64,000 nucleotides of DNA from Marvania coccoides (taxonomy: Eukaryota > Chlorophyta > Trebouxiophyceae > Chlorellales > Chlorellaceae), in contig OY978097.1 of NCBI GenBank assembly GCA_963854735.1, positions 806,001 to 870,000 of the forward strand, read 5' to 3'. Position 1 is the first letter of the stretch. Each line of letters starts with the position of its first letter. The translations under genes and the position numbers were made by a program. Positions 10,545-21,564 of this stretch are shown in pieces. A model generated the notes under the pieces. The model was given only the letters and a program-made list of their open reading frames with translations, was not told the origin of the DNA and searched no databases.

Positions 10545-13188
10545 ATGAACGACGTACAAGCGAGCTGCGCTGAAATTAAGCGCTGTTTCGAAGATGGAAT
10601 AAAAAATTGTAAACTAGATGCTCTCCTGGGCGCGATCACTAGCCTCCGCAATGCTCTGAGCGGCCTCGCTGCACAACCAGGAGACCAGGTGGCTTTGCTC
10701 GCAGCTGAGGCATGGCAGGCCTCGGTTTACCCTAGCCTCGAAGCCTGCTGCTTCTCAGACAGGTACGCTCCCTGGCTGACACTGCAGCCTCTTCAATCTT
10801 CTTACATTTTTTACAGCAATCTTGTTGCAATTGAGCAGGTACCACGCCCTGATCAGGCAGGCTGACACCTCCTCAGACGGCTCAAAGTACGCCTCGGTCC
10901 AATCCGCGATCCGCGACCTTTTAAAGGACGCCCTGCTGCCGCTGGTGGCCACCGCCGCAAAGTCCGCCGCCTCTGCCCAATCTCTCGCGCTCCACCTGCG
11001 CTTCGCGCTGCACATGGCGGCCACCGCAGCGGAGGTCATCGGATACAGAGACCCCCGCGTGTCTGCCTGCCCTTCGCTGCGCAACTACGGCCTCGTAAAC
11101 GTGTTGTGGATAGGCATCGTGAAACTATGGTCGGCAGTTCCCATTGTTTTGAGGCCTCAACTAGAGGCGCAGAACCTGGGGGCGGTGCAGCTGGTGCGCA
11201 ACCTCGAGACGTACATGCAGAAAGACCTGGACATGATTTGCGAGCGCAGGGAGGCAGCCAACGTCAAGCTCTTGCAATTTTGGGCGGTAAACATGGCAAA
11301 AATTGTGGCAGCGTTCCCTGAGACAGCGGCGCCTGCCGCGTGGGAGGCGCTGTGGCGGTGGGGCCCCATCGCGCGGGGCAAAGTGGCTGCGTTGGAGGCG
11401 GAGGGCACCGCGCAGGCGACGGCTGTGGCGGCAGCGGTGACTTCCGGCGAATTGTGGGCTCGCGTCGGCAAAGTTCAAGCGCAAAGCCTAGGCTTGATGG
11501 CCCCAGCGGTGGAGCAGGCAGTGCATGCAGCAGCAGCGGAGCTGCAAGACGCCTCCACCAGGCCTGGCACCGCCGCCGCAGCGATGCTGGATGCGGCGTT
11601 AAAACTGCTGGAGCACGGCGGGACGATGCCGCCACACGCACGCGCCGCCTGCGTGCCGCTTCTCAAGACCGCTCTGGCGGTGGTCCCCTGCGCGGCGTGT
11701 TCTCCCGCGGTATCTACCTCTGAGCAGTGCCGAAGCGTGGCAAACGCATTCCTAACGTTCATGCTGAGCCTCGCCGCTGCCCCTGGAGGCGTCCCCGAGG
11801 TGCAGTCCGCCTGGGAGGAGTGTCAAGTGGCGCTTTTAGAAGTCTCCATGCGCCCCCACCCCGCGCTTCTCAGCGTTCTTTCCACCATGTGGGCCTCCCT
11901 TGCCAGCCTTGCCGACGCCTCCACTCTAAAACACTTTGCCACCGCGCTGCACGAGCTGCTGGCGTCTGTGGCAGCCGTGGAAGCAGCAGGCACCTGCTTT
12001 CTTCCGCTCTCCCCCACTGCCACCCAGCTCACCCACCTCCTGGCTGCCATGCTGAAAGCCGCACCGCAAAAAGTGGCGGAAGGCTTTTTTGGGCGGTTCC
12101 TTCACATCTCGCCGCAGGAGTGCGCCGACCGCAGCGCTGTGGCGCCTTTGGGAGCGGTCTTACGAGCGGCAGCGCTCACCCGCAGGCCTGGGTGCTGCTC
12201 GCCAGCGCTGGCGCCGGTGCGGCAGCTTTGCATGTCAATTGAGGGAGCTCGCAGCGACCCCTTGCTGCTCGCGTGGACCATGGATGCTACAGCCGCAGGA
12301 CTGGAGTGCCTGGGCGTCGCTGCAGCCCCCCAAGAAGGCTGCATTCCTTCAGAACAAGCGGGGGAAGTCGCCAGCAGCGCCGCCAAACAGGCAGCAGCCG
12401 CGCTGCTGGCAGTGGGTCCTGGTGGGGTGGTGGCGGTGCATGCACCTCCCATGCTGCGCGTGCTGACCCTTTCTTGGCACCTCAATCCCTCATCCCTACC
12501 CCCTTCGCTCTTAGACCGACTCCTGCCCTGCCTAGAGAGCCTCGCCAAAGCCCCTGCAACCGCAGCAGGCGTCGCAGGGCTGCTGCGCGCCTACCGAGAT
12601 CGCCCTGCCCCCCCCAAGGCGCTGTTTGAGACGTTGCTAAGCCCTGTTTCCAGCCCTGCGGTGCAGTTATTAGGCAGAGAAGCATACGTCGCGTACGCTC
12701 AAGAGTGCGGGGAAGAAAACGTCCTGGCGGCGCTGCCTAGGTCGTGGGTGGACAGCGCTACGGGCGCGTTGAGCGACGCGGCCCGCCCCACGATGGAACG
12801 CTACCTGCAGCGAGGGCCTGCGCGGCCGGGGGCAGCGGCTGCGGGCCCCTCTGCAGAGGCGCAAGCTGCTGCGCTAGAGCGGCTGGCGAGCGCGGTGCCC
12901 TGCCACCTTGTAGAGCTGGCCAAAGAGGCTGCCAAGGAGACGCAGGCGCAAGCTCAAGCTTACAATACTGACACTTTTTTGATAAATGTAGTGGAGGAAG
13001 AAGATTCTGCGGCAGTGAGGGGGGTAGGGGCTCCTCATCAGCTGGAGGCGGCCGTAGGAGATCTGGTGGGTGCGGTGGAGAGAGTGGAGCGCGCGCTGGG
13101 TCCCTGCAACGGGCAGGCATTTCCGGCAGCAGCGCAGGTGGCGGTGCGGCAGTGCAGAGACGCACTCACGGCGCTGTTGCCAGCCTAA
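10545..13188 (+). CDS. Large helical protein resembling FIRRM/FLIP (C1orf112)
   Basis: Exons 10545-10762 and 10839-13188 join in phase to 855 residues. The protein is almost all alpha-helical, Ala/Leu-rich and HEAT-like, with no catalytic motif. I compare it with the FIGNL1-interacting recombination regulator FIRRM (Arabidopsis FLIP) for three reasons: near-identical length (human 853 residues), a matching late motif (EAYVAYAQECGEENVLAALP, before a break and a charged stretch), and a final helical pair around LEAAVGDLVGAVERVERAL. FIRRM with the AAA ATPase FIGNL1 restrains RAD51/DMC1 filaments in meiosis and repair. This is recalled pattern similarity, not alignment, so the identity is tentative; the gene itself is certain. 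Confidence 0.6.
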
Positions 13189-13359
13189 AAGCAAAGATAC
13201 ATTTGCCACTATTTTTTGAGATTTTTAAACTGGTTTAAAAGCAAAGCTGCGATTGAATTGCTGTGCAAAATTTTGCACCGCTGAAAAAACCAAACAGTTA
13301 CAAGTCTTATCTTGTACTGAATGCAACCGAACTACCCTCTCCCACATAAAAATCAGGCA

Positions 13360-13924
13360 TCACCTCTCCATGCAGTAAATCTCCCACATCGCCTGCTTGG
13401 CCATCTCTTTCCCGTCCTCAGACATTATGAGCTCCATAAACGCCTCCCGCACCACCTCATTGGTAGCCCCCGGCTCAAGGAACTCCCTAACAAGTTCCTT
13501 AGCATGGTCCAGGCCGGCCATTTCCTCCACGAACTCCTGCATGCACCGCCTGGTGCTCTGGCTGATTTCCGGGTTGAAAAAGTCGCCGAACAGTTCCTTT
13601 GCATACTCCTCGCCCATCAGCGCCGTCAGCGTGATGAAGTCGCCTTCAGACACGGCCTTGTTCACCTTCACCGCTGCCTCGAAATCTGCGAAATTTGCGA
13701 ATTTTCCGGCTGAGGTCGCGATTGTGGACGGAGGGGAGGGGACGGCCCGGGCCCCCGGGGGACGCCACGTATATGAACAATTTGATGATCCAATCGAGTG
13801 CAATCTGAGATTGAATCTCAAATTGAAATTGTTAGCAAGCCCTTCGCCCCTGTGCACTTCTGGTCTTTCCAGCCAGGGAGTTTTTTCTTCTTCTTCTTCT
13901 TTTCTCTCACTCGCTCGAATGCAT
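13360..13924 (-). CDS. Small acidic protein of unknown function
   Basis: The reliable part is 13360 to about 13720, encoding a helical acidic segment from KFANFADFEAAVKV to AMWEIYCMER. No ATG lies upstream in the same exon, so a 14-nt first exon (13911-13924, MHSS plus a partial codon) spliced to 13804 is proposed; GTGAGA donor, CTCAG acceptor and phase agree, giving 152 residues. A TATAA-like string on the minus strand near 13952 would place transcription start very close to the ATG. A later acceptor near 13705 is an alternative. No domain is recognised. The 3' neighbour is the convergent FIRRM-like gene, and the ABCD gene lies upstream. Confidence 0.5.
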
Positions 13925-14020
13925 GGAGATGTTGGCGAGGCTGCAGCTTATAAATGCGCAGTCTCACTATAGTGATGCTTGGCTGATATACTTTCCCCGT
14001 GGTGTTGATTCCGGCAGACG

Positions 14021-14076
14021 TGCCGGTGGAACTTCCACCGGCATTTTGGATATACAACTTGAAGTTGCATATCCAA
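14021..14076. repeat. Two adjacent near-perfect hairpins
   Basis: The first is a perfect 10-bp inverted repeat (TGCCGGTGGA / TCCACCGGCA) with a 3-nt loop at 14021-14043. The second, at 14046-14076, is a 15-bp stem with one mismatch (TTGGATAT a CAACTT / AAGTTG c ATATCCAA) and a 1-nt loop. They lie in the spacer between the small acidic gene and the 3' end of the ABCD gene. They could act in 3' end formation of ABCD, as a regulatory palindrome, or be a remnant of a foldback element. Confidence 0.85.
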
Positions 14077-14200
14077 GGTGAATAGAGCAATTTGTCGATA
14101 TTGAACCAGATCCATTCTTAAAAATAAGCATTCTCAAAAATATTCCACGAAAGAATTTCTACATGCTGCTGTCTATTATCCCACATGCATGGGCGTCTAT

Positions 14201-17200
14201 TTATTGCTCCTCCTCTTGCAGCCCCTCCACGTCTTTGGCCCGCAGCCGCTCCATGTGCCACCCCTTGCCAGCACTGTGACCCTCAAAGTGCAGCTGCGAA
14301 TAGAGAGAAGGATAAAAACATACACGGTAAATGCAATGCATACATGGCAGCACAATATAATGTACTAAATCACGAAATAGAGCCCTCACCACATGAGAGT
14401 GAAACTTGCGCAACGCAGGGCGGTGCCCTATGCTGAGCATCGTCACGCCAGCGCGCACGCAGGCAGAGTACAGCACGCGCTCCCCGTCCGCGCTCACCGC
14501 CGACGTTGCCTCGTCCAAAATGGCATAGCGTGGGCGATGAAACAGAAGCCGGGCGGCAGCTAGGCGCTGCTTTTCGCCACCTGACAGCGTTTCTTCCCAG
14601 TTTTGCACCTGATTGAAGCCTCGCCCGCGTCCCAGCAGGTAATCAAGCTCCACCGCCTCTAAGCATGCCTCCAGCCGCTCCTCCAGCTCCTCCTCGCCCA
14701 GCTCCTGGCTGCGCATCCAGGGCGCCACCCTGGCCTTGGCGTTGGCGGACGCCATCTTGAACACGGAGCGCGGGGGCTCGGGGTCTGCGGGGAGAGAGAG
14801 GAAGATAAAAAGAAAGAAACGTTGGAATTAAAATTGAATTGAATAATGGATGTATGATAGTAATATTGTTTCGATGGAGGCGTGTGGCTACTCACACAAA
14901 AGCTGGTCTCGCAGCGTTCCCGCCACTGCAGGAAAAGTAAATAAGAAATTGTGGGATGCCGAATGAATGCAGCAGCAAACTATTCTAATTTCCCAATAAT
15001 AAAGAAACAGGCAACAGTCCTCACCGAGGTAGGGCCGCTGGCTGAGGTAGAACAGCTCCCCTTTTGGGGGCAGCGTCACCCCGCCAGCCTGCAGCGGCCA
15101 GAGCCCCGCCGCCACCCGAAACAGCGAAGACTTTCCGGAACCATTGGGCCCCATCAGCAGAACGCTAGACCCTGGCGCAATATCGAATGTGAGCTCCCTA
15201 ATGAGGGGAGTCCCGTCGGGAGCGCTGAGATACACCCTATCGAATGCGATGACGCTGCCTTCGGAGCGCCGAGGCTCGGGCGGGGGCATCAGACTGCCGT
15301 CTGGAGCTGCGGGCGGCGCCAGAGACCCAGAGGAGGAAACCTGCAGTCATTGAAAAATGAGCGCTTTTATAACGGAAATAATGAAGAAATTATGCCAAAA
15401 ATGTGATTTTTTAATAATAATAATAATAATTGCCGATATCTATAAGTATCCTTACGTTGCGCAGGAAGAGGTGGGTGTGGACGCGTTCGCTCGCGTCTCC
15501 GCCCAGCGCCGCCACCTGCTCCAGCAGCTCGCTGACGCGGGAGGTGTGGCCCGCCAGGCTGGTGACCCGCTTGTAGACCATCACGAGGTCGCCGATGCCA
15601 CGGGATGAGTTAGAAAGCAGCCGCATTGCGCGAATGTAGTTGGCCGTAGGGTCACTGCTGCCGCTGCCGCCTGCGCCGGTCTGACTAAACGAGTGCGCTG
15701 CGTACACAGCCAGCGCCACGACCGTCGCTCCTGCGGGAGAAAATGGCGGGGAAATCATACACAGCTATTGTGAGTACGCTGCTGGGAGTAATACATATTG
15801 GCTGGAATTGCAAATATCTCTCTGGGGCCCTCTAGGGCGTAATCCAATTAAATGCACAACCATTTAGTTAATTGTACAGCAAGTATTACAAGAAACTTGC
15901 CATATTTTACCAGGTAGCCGTCCAGCACGCCCTGCACAAACTGCTGCAGCGCAGAGAGCCGGGAGTGGCGCAGCAGGCGGTGCAGGTGCTGGTTCAGAAT
16001 CATCTGCTCCGCCATCCCCGCAGGGGGGTCGTTAAATGCCACCTCCTCCGCGTGGGCAGACAGCCGCTGGTGGGCCCCTCGGAACGAGCCAGACAGCGCT
16101 GCTTCCTCCGACGTGAGCTGCGCCAGCGGGGGGCTGGTGGCGCGCAGCAGCAGCGAGCAGCAGAGGTAGTATCCGTACAGCATGGCCTGCGCTTTGTAGC
16201 CCATGAGGCGGGAGAGGGAGCGGGTGAAGAGAGCCACGTCCAGCAGCGGCTTGAAGGTGTAGGAGTATCTGCAGCATCGTATAGAATATATATTAATAAC
16301 TTTTGGGTTGTATCAGTGAGAATCCGGAATAAAAAAATAAAGAGAAAAAATTTGGTTAAAAATTATATAATAAATCAACTTACAGTTCGCTGATGGCAAA
16401 AGAGAACTTTTCGACGTCCTCCGTAAGGCGCTGGTCGGCGGCAGTGAGGCCTCCCAGCCAGGAGGCAGCGTAGTATGCCCTGTGGCTGCAGTACCTCTCA
16501 TGCAGGTGCAGCGTCAGCCGCCGCATGAAGGCCAGCTTGATCCGCCGCTGCAGGTACTTGAGAGCGCTGTTGACCGCGGCTGCGGGCACCGCCACGCTGC
16601 AGAAGAGCAGCATGAGGCGGCGCAGCCGAGGGGCGTCACCAGCGATAATGTAGCGACCCACGCCACCTAAAGAAAATAATAAAAAATATACATAAAAATA
16701 GAAATAAAATGTGTGAAGAACATAGTTAAAAAAAAAGCTGAAAGAGAGATGGCATTGAAGTGGAAGGAATTGAAGCGACAAGAAAGTTAAAAGAAAGGAA
16801 GCTGAAGGCTTTCTTGCAAAGAAAGCCGAGGCTGTGCCGCCCCGAACGCCCATCAACCTGAAACTTTAGCGAAGAAAGTCAATGCTCGCCTTCGATTTGG
16901 GAAGAAAAATCGGTCAGCAGGGTTCGGGCGACGAGGAGTGCGGTCTGGGCGTAGATGAGGCGCGCTTCGACGCACAGGGGGCTGGGCACGCAGATCTTCA
17001 GGATCTTTCCCAGTCTCCGCGCGAACACGCCGTCCACTGCGATTTTAGGGGCCCTGACAGCGGTGCTAGAGCTGCGCTTTGAGCGGCCAGGGTCAAGGCC
17101 TGCAGAAGAGCAGATGGACTGCTGCTCCAGGAGGGTGGCGTGTAGGGTCTGGCGCAGAAGTTTGATGCCGGCTGCGCCCCCGCCCAGCACCACAGCAGCG

Positions 17201-17250
17201 ATGAGCTGCTTCTGGCGGCGGGTCAGGTTGAGAGACTCGATTCCCGCCAT
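14201..17250 (-). CDS. Peroxisomal ABC half-transporter, ABCD family
   Basis: Eight exons (16890-17250, 16384-16666, 15901-16268, 15456-15730, 15025-15340, 14896-14925, 14390-14784, 14201-14293) close in phase to 706 residues, a normal ABCD half-transporter. ABCD proteins dimerise in the peroxisomal membrane and import acyl-CoA or fatty acids for beta-oxidation. The N-terminal half carries the membrane domain with LTEDVEKF and the EEVAFNDP (EAA-like) motif. The C-terminal half has Walker A GPNGSGKSS (about 495), QRPYL, signature LSGGEKQRL (about 610), Walker B YAILDEATSAV and H-loop SIGHRP. Introns 1 and 3 need GC donors (GAAG/GCGAGC and TATG/GCAAGT). Exon 6 is only 30 nt. The ATG is shared head-to-head with the translin-like gene. 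Confidence 0.95.
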
Positions 17251-17698
17251 GGTGCAACGAAAGCCCGCCTGGATGCCCCAAATTGTAGACGAAGCGCTTT
17301 ACAGAATTGGTGCCCGCTGAACAGAGATAAAACGGGCTGGTTTCGGGGAGGGATTAAAGAATTAACGAGACCAACACTGTCGTATTCCGGGGCTTTCGGC
17401 CGTGGTACGCGGGTCAGAGGGTTGTAAAAAATAATACGGATTTAGAAATGCAGTCATAATAATTGGCCTGAACGGCAGAGGCAAGCAGAGTCAAAATTCA
17501 GCAGCAAGTTTTTTTTGGCAGGCAAACAGCAGGATCTGCACATCATTTTCATTGTTTTAAATGTTGATTTTGCGCTCTCTTTCTCGATCGCACGTTTCCC
17601 CTAGAGTGCTGCCTTTGCACACATTTAATCATTTCCATTTCCTCAGTTCTTGCCGCATTCAGACGCAAACGCACGTTTTCTTAATCCAATTCCACGGC
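17251..17698. promoter_or_regulatory. Shared bidirectional promoter spacer (ABCD / translin-like)
   Basis: About 450 bp separate the two divergent ATGs. The sequence is mixed, with a T-rich stretch near 17507-17560 and no conserved frame. No TATA box is convincing. Its promoter role is inferred only from the gene arrangement. Confidence 0.45.
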
Positions 17699-18550
17699 AT
17701 GGAACGCAACGCAAAGAGGGCCCGCAGCTCTGCAGCAGCGTCTGATGCCATGATCCCCACCGCCGACTTTGATAGCATACTGGAGGAAATGCAGTCCTAC
17801 GACGAGCAAAGAGAGAGGGTAAGAGGATGATAGATTGTCCTCTCATCTCCAGGCCCCAGTCATGAACTTGCCCAAGCGACACCGGCAGTTAATTTGCTAA
17901 ACGCCCTGAACTGACGCTTTGATACTAAAATCTCAGTTCCGTCTCTCCCTCATCTTTCACAGGTGATCAAGCGCAGCCGCGACATCCAGAAGCTCTCCAA
18001 GCAAGCCATCTTTTCTGTCCATCGCGGGGCGCTGGACGAGGCAGACGCAAAGCTTTCCGCCGCTGAGTCTGCCGCTGCTGAGCTTCTCCCGCTCATCGCT
18101 GCCGCCCCCACCCTGCGCTCGGGGTCATTCAGCGGCGCCATCGAGGAGTACTGCGAAGCGGTAGTGCTCCGAACCTTCCTTATAGAAAGCAGAATCCCGG
18201 CGCGCAGTGAGTTTAAACTCGACGTTGACGTCGAGGAATATTTGGGCGGCGTGCTGGACTTCACAGGGGAGCTGAACCGCGTGGCGGTGGCGCGAGCGAC
18301 GGTTCGGGACAAGGCAGCGGTGCAGCAGGCGAAAGACCTGGTAGAGGGGCTGATGGGGCAGTTTTTGAGGTTTGATTTCCGCAACGGGGCCATCAGGAAG
18401 AAGTATGACGCGCTAAAGTATACGCTGAAGAAGCTGGAGACGATGCTGTATGAGCTGTCGCTGACCGAGGCTGGGCTGGCTACCAAGCCGTCGTCGGGAG
18501 ACGGGCCGGAGCCCGAGGCTGATGGGGGTGCTGGTGATGAGGCAGCGTGA
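17699..18550 (+). CDS. Translin-family protein, TRAX-like
   Basis: Two exons, 17699-17818 and 17963-18550, give 235 residues. RERVIKRSRDIQKLSKQAIF matches the TRAX opening helix, and GAIEEYCEAV, DVEEYLGGVLDFTGEL and RKKYDALKYTLKKLETMLYEL match the translin superfamily. The TRAX endoribonuclease residues appear conserved: Glu102 and Glu105 in EYCEA, Asp139 and Glu143 in DFTGE. Translin and TRAX form octameric C3PO, which degrades small RNA passenger strands and tRNA fragments. Because the acidic set is present, I favour TRAX or an ancestral single translin over inactive translin. The N-terminus holds a possible nuclear signal (MERNAKRARSS). No translin partner is in the window. Confidence 0.88.
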
Positions 18551-18720
18551 TGTCCGGCGGGGTGAAAAAGAAAGAAATAAAAACAAAGCTCTCTTGGGTC
18601 TATTCCTTCCATTGACGAATTAATGCGTGTCAAAATGTTTCTAGTTGAAGTCAATTAAAGATACGGGTAAAAAACTGTGGAATATGGGGTCATTAATTGA
18701 AGAATACAGCGTTTCATTTA

Positions 18721-19388
18721 TTACTGGTCCGCTGCTGGCGGCTCTTGCTGCTGCTGCGCTGCCTTGGCCAGGCGGTGGCCGTACCGCTTGTAGTACGCCG
18801 CGGGGTTGAAGGGCTCGAATCCAGGCGGCAGCACCAGCACCTCTCCCCTCTCTCTCAAGTTCCTTGGTGGCATTTCCAGCTGCGCCAACTCCACCCGGCT
18901 GCCGCCAAAATCATGCTGCGCCCCCGAGAAAATGCGCAGCTTGCGTGCCATGGACCGCCTAAGGTTGTTCTTGGGCAGCATGCCTAGCACTGCAGCACGC
19001 AAAGCAAAGTCGGGTTTTCGCGAGTGCTGATCTTTAGCGCTGCGCTCCTTCAGGCCGCCAGGGTGCCCCGAGTGCCATCGGTACATCTTCTGGTCCCATT
19101 TTCTGCCCGTGAACTCCACGTCTGCTGCGTTTACCACCACCACTGCATCGCCATCGTCCTTCCACGGCGAGTAGGTCGGCTTGTCTTTCCCCATCAGCAC
19201 CCGCGCGATCTGCGACGCCAGCCGTCCCACGACCTGCCCCTTGGCGTCCACCACTCGAAATCTCAAGCCCTCTAAAGACTTCAAGCCCTGTGAAGGATGA
19301 TTTGGAAGGTGGAGAGTTGATGAGAAATTGAGTTGGGAAGATATTTGGGGAGTGCAGCGCTCTTATGGCTCACCCTAAACGACGACAT
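18721..19388 (-). CDS. Organellar ribosomal protein uL13 (probably mitochondrial)
   Basis: Exon 1 is 15 nt (19374-19388, MSSFR) and exon 2 is 18721-19287; total 193 residues. GLRFRVVDAKGQVVGRLASQIARVL, GKDKPTYSPW and RAVLGMLPKNNLRR-type strings (here AAVLGMLPKNNLRRSMARKL) identify bacterial-type L13. Plant mitochondrial L13 also begins MSSF followed by a GL(K/R)xxLRFRVVDAKGQ-like start, so mitochondrial location is favoured over plastid. There is no long transit peptide. It is head-to-head with eIF6, pairing an organellar ribosome gene with a cytosolic 60S assembly factor. The C-terminus is Gln-rich. Confidence 0.93.
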
Positions 19389-19760
19389 GGTTTCCAGGTG
19401 TTATCAGAGAATCAAAACGGATGCTGCAGTGTGCTCTAGCTCTATTTTTTAATGATTATTAAAATATGAAAAGAGAAAGCAAGCTTTGCCGTCCGGCGTG
19501 CTTAAAAAACAACAAGCTTCCAATTTAATAGAAACGATGAATTTAATTTGCGGCTGAAAGAGAAATGTTGTTGCGAAAAAAGCGGGGCGCCGTTTTTCGA
19601 GTCACTCAGTGAGTGCTTTTCCCCTCTGCGCAACCCCATGCTCAATTGCATTAATTTCATAAAAATATAAAATCCCGTCCAAAGATACATCTGACCTCCC
19701 GAGAATACAGCCGCCCGAAAAATACAAAAGGAACTTTCGCATTCGTTTTTTTTGTCCGCC
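19389..19760. promoter_or_regulatory. Bidirectional promoter spacer (uL13 / eIF6)
   Basis: A 372-bp AT-rich spacer between divergent ATGs of two translation-related genes. No coding frame or clear core element was recognised; the shared-promoter role is inferred from arrangement. Confidence 0.45.
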
Positions 19761-20740
19761 ATGGCCACTCGCTGCCAATTTGAGAACAGGTACGTTGTTT
19801 TATATATGTAGAATGCCCTTAAAATGGTATCCTGCCTGCTCATCGCCCTTGTTCCTCCGAAACTGCAGCAATGAGGTGGGCGTGTTCGCCAACCTTACAA
19901 ACGCCTACTGCTTGGTGGCTTTGGGCGCCGCAGAAAACTTCTACAGGCAAGTCCTCGCACCTCAAACACCGCTCGCACCTCTTAGAGCACTCCCTTTTTC
20001 CTTCTTTCTCCATCTCACTCTCCCGCCGCCTCCCTTCTCCCTTCTTGTCCCCCCTCCCTTCCCCTGCCCACTCACCCTCCCATCTCCCCCCTCCTTTAAT
20101 TTCACGCAGTGTCTTCGAAGCAGAGGTTGCCGACCACATTCCGGTCATCAAAACCTCCATCGCCGGCACCCGCCTCGTCGGCCGGCTCACCGTGGGCAAC
20201 CGCAACGGCCTGCTGCTGCCCAACACCACCACCGACCAAGAGATGATGCAGATCCGCAACTCCTTGCCCGACCAGGTCATCGTGCAGCGCATCGACGAGC
20301 GGTTATCGGCGTTGGGCAACTGCATCGCCTGCAACGACTACGTGGCGCTGGTGCACCCCGACCTGGACAAGGAAACCGAGGAAATCGTGGCAGATGTGCT
20401 GGGAGTGGAGGTATTCCGACAGACGGTGGCTGGAAACACGTTGGTGGGGTCGTACGCTACGTTTACCAATCAAGGTGGATTGGTGGCGCCCGGGACGACA
20501 GTTGAGGACCTCGATGAGCTTTCCAGTCTGCTTCAGGTGCCGCTGGTGGCGGGTACGGTGAACCGGGGGAGCGACGTGATTGGGGCGGGCATGGTGGCGA
20601 ATGATTGGGCAGCGTTTTGTGGGTTGGATACAACTTCAACAGAGCTGTCTGTGGTGGAAAGCGTGTTCAAGTTGCGATCTGCCGACGCGTCGAAGATTGT
20701 GAACGAAATGCGAGCCTCCTTGATCGACAGCATGATTTGA
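19761..20740 (+). CDS. eIF6: Translation initiation factor eIF6
   Basis: Three exons (19761-19789, 19869-19946, 20110-20740) give exactly 245 residues, the invariant length of eIF6. [50 protein letters not shown] strings ([19 protein letters not shown]) and [19 protein letters not shown] are diagnostic. eIF6 binds the 60S subunit near uL14, is needed for its nucleolar maturation, and blocks premature joining with 40S until release by SBDS and EFL1. Intron 2 has a GC donor in ideal context (ACAG/GCAAGT), and its use is forced by the invariant FYSVFEAE junction. Confidence 0.98.
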
Positions 20741-21564
20741 AACGGAAATGAAATGGATAATAAAAAAAATAAAAAAAATGACTTCTTCTTCTTCTTCTTT
20801 GCATTGAGCGCTGACTGATTGAAAAATATTAACTAAAAATAACAGTACGTAGACGCGTTTTTACTGAGGGTGAGGGAGAAAGAAAGAGTGGCTGTGGGGT
20901 TGTGCAGCGTGCTTTGGCTTTTGCTGTTCGGGACGCTCCTCTCTGAGAGGAGCACACTGCTCCAGTTTCTGAAGAGCTTCCACGGCCCTGTTAACTCTCT
21001 AAGCGCATCCACCATACTGCTATGCCACTGATTTTTTCTCTGTTGTTCTATTACAGAAAAAGGCTTCAAGGTTCAAAAGTTCCCCTTCCTGAGTCCCCCA
21101 CGGCGCGACCGACATGAATGAAAGAAAGGGAGGGGGGGGAAATGGGGGGAAAGCAGGACTCTCCGGACGGCAAACGGCCCGTCCGGTTTGTGGTTCGCGC
21201 TTGGGCGAAAGAAGATAACAAGAAAATATTACAAAAAGTGACGAAATTTGTTGAATTTCGATTCGGCTGAATGTAGTTGAAGAAGTGTGCAAAAAGGGAA
21301 GCTTGGTACCATGATTTAGAAAAAAGGAGTACAAAAAAATTACGATATCGAAATTGAGGGTATAAAAATAAATGTGACATTACTAGCATGAGGAGTACAT
21401 ATTTATAGAAAGATAATGGAGAGTGTGTGTAAATAGAAAAAGAAGTGCAGAACAGAGGGAGGAAAGATAAAAAGGAGAGAAAGAAAAAAAAGACGCGCAG
21501 ACAAAAGCGCACAGCAGCTGCAATGGGCGGCAATGCGACGGAAGAATGGGTAAATAATTTTAAA
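20741..21564. other. Spacer containing a dispersed-repeat fragment
   Basis: About 820 bp between eIF6 and the secreted orphan gene. It is purine-rich on the plus strand in its right half. A copy of a dispersed element lies at about 21087-21210 (separate entry). No gene is supported; short frames through it are composition artefacts. Confidence 0.5.
21087..21210 (-). repeat. Dispersed repeat, 5'-module copy (SINE-like family)
   Basis: Reverse-complement match to about 46800-46925. Shared landmarks are GCCCAAGCGCGAACC, ACCGGACGGGCCGTTTGCCG, GGAGAGTCCTGC, a G/C homopolymer-rich bridge, CATGTCGGTCGCGCC and GGGGGACTCAGGAA. Differences are few and concentrated in the homopolymers, so the two copies are closely related. 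Only the 5' module is present here. Confidence 0.85.
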
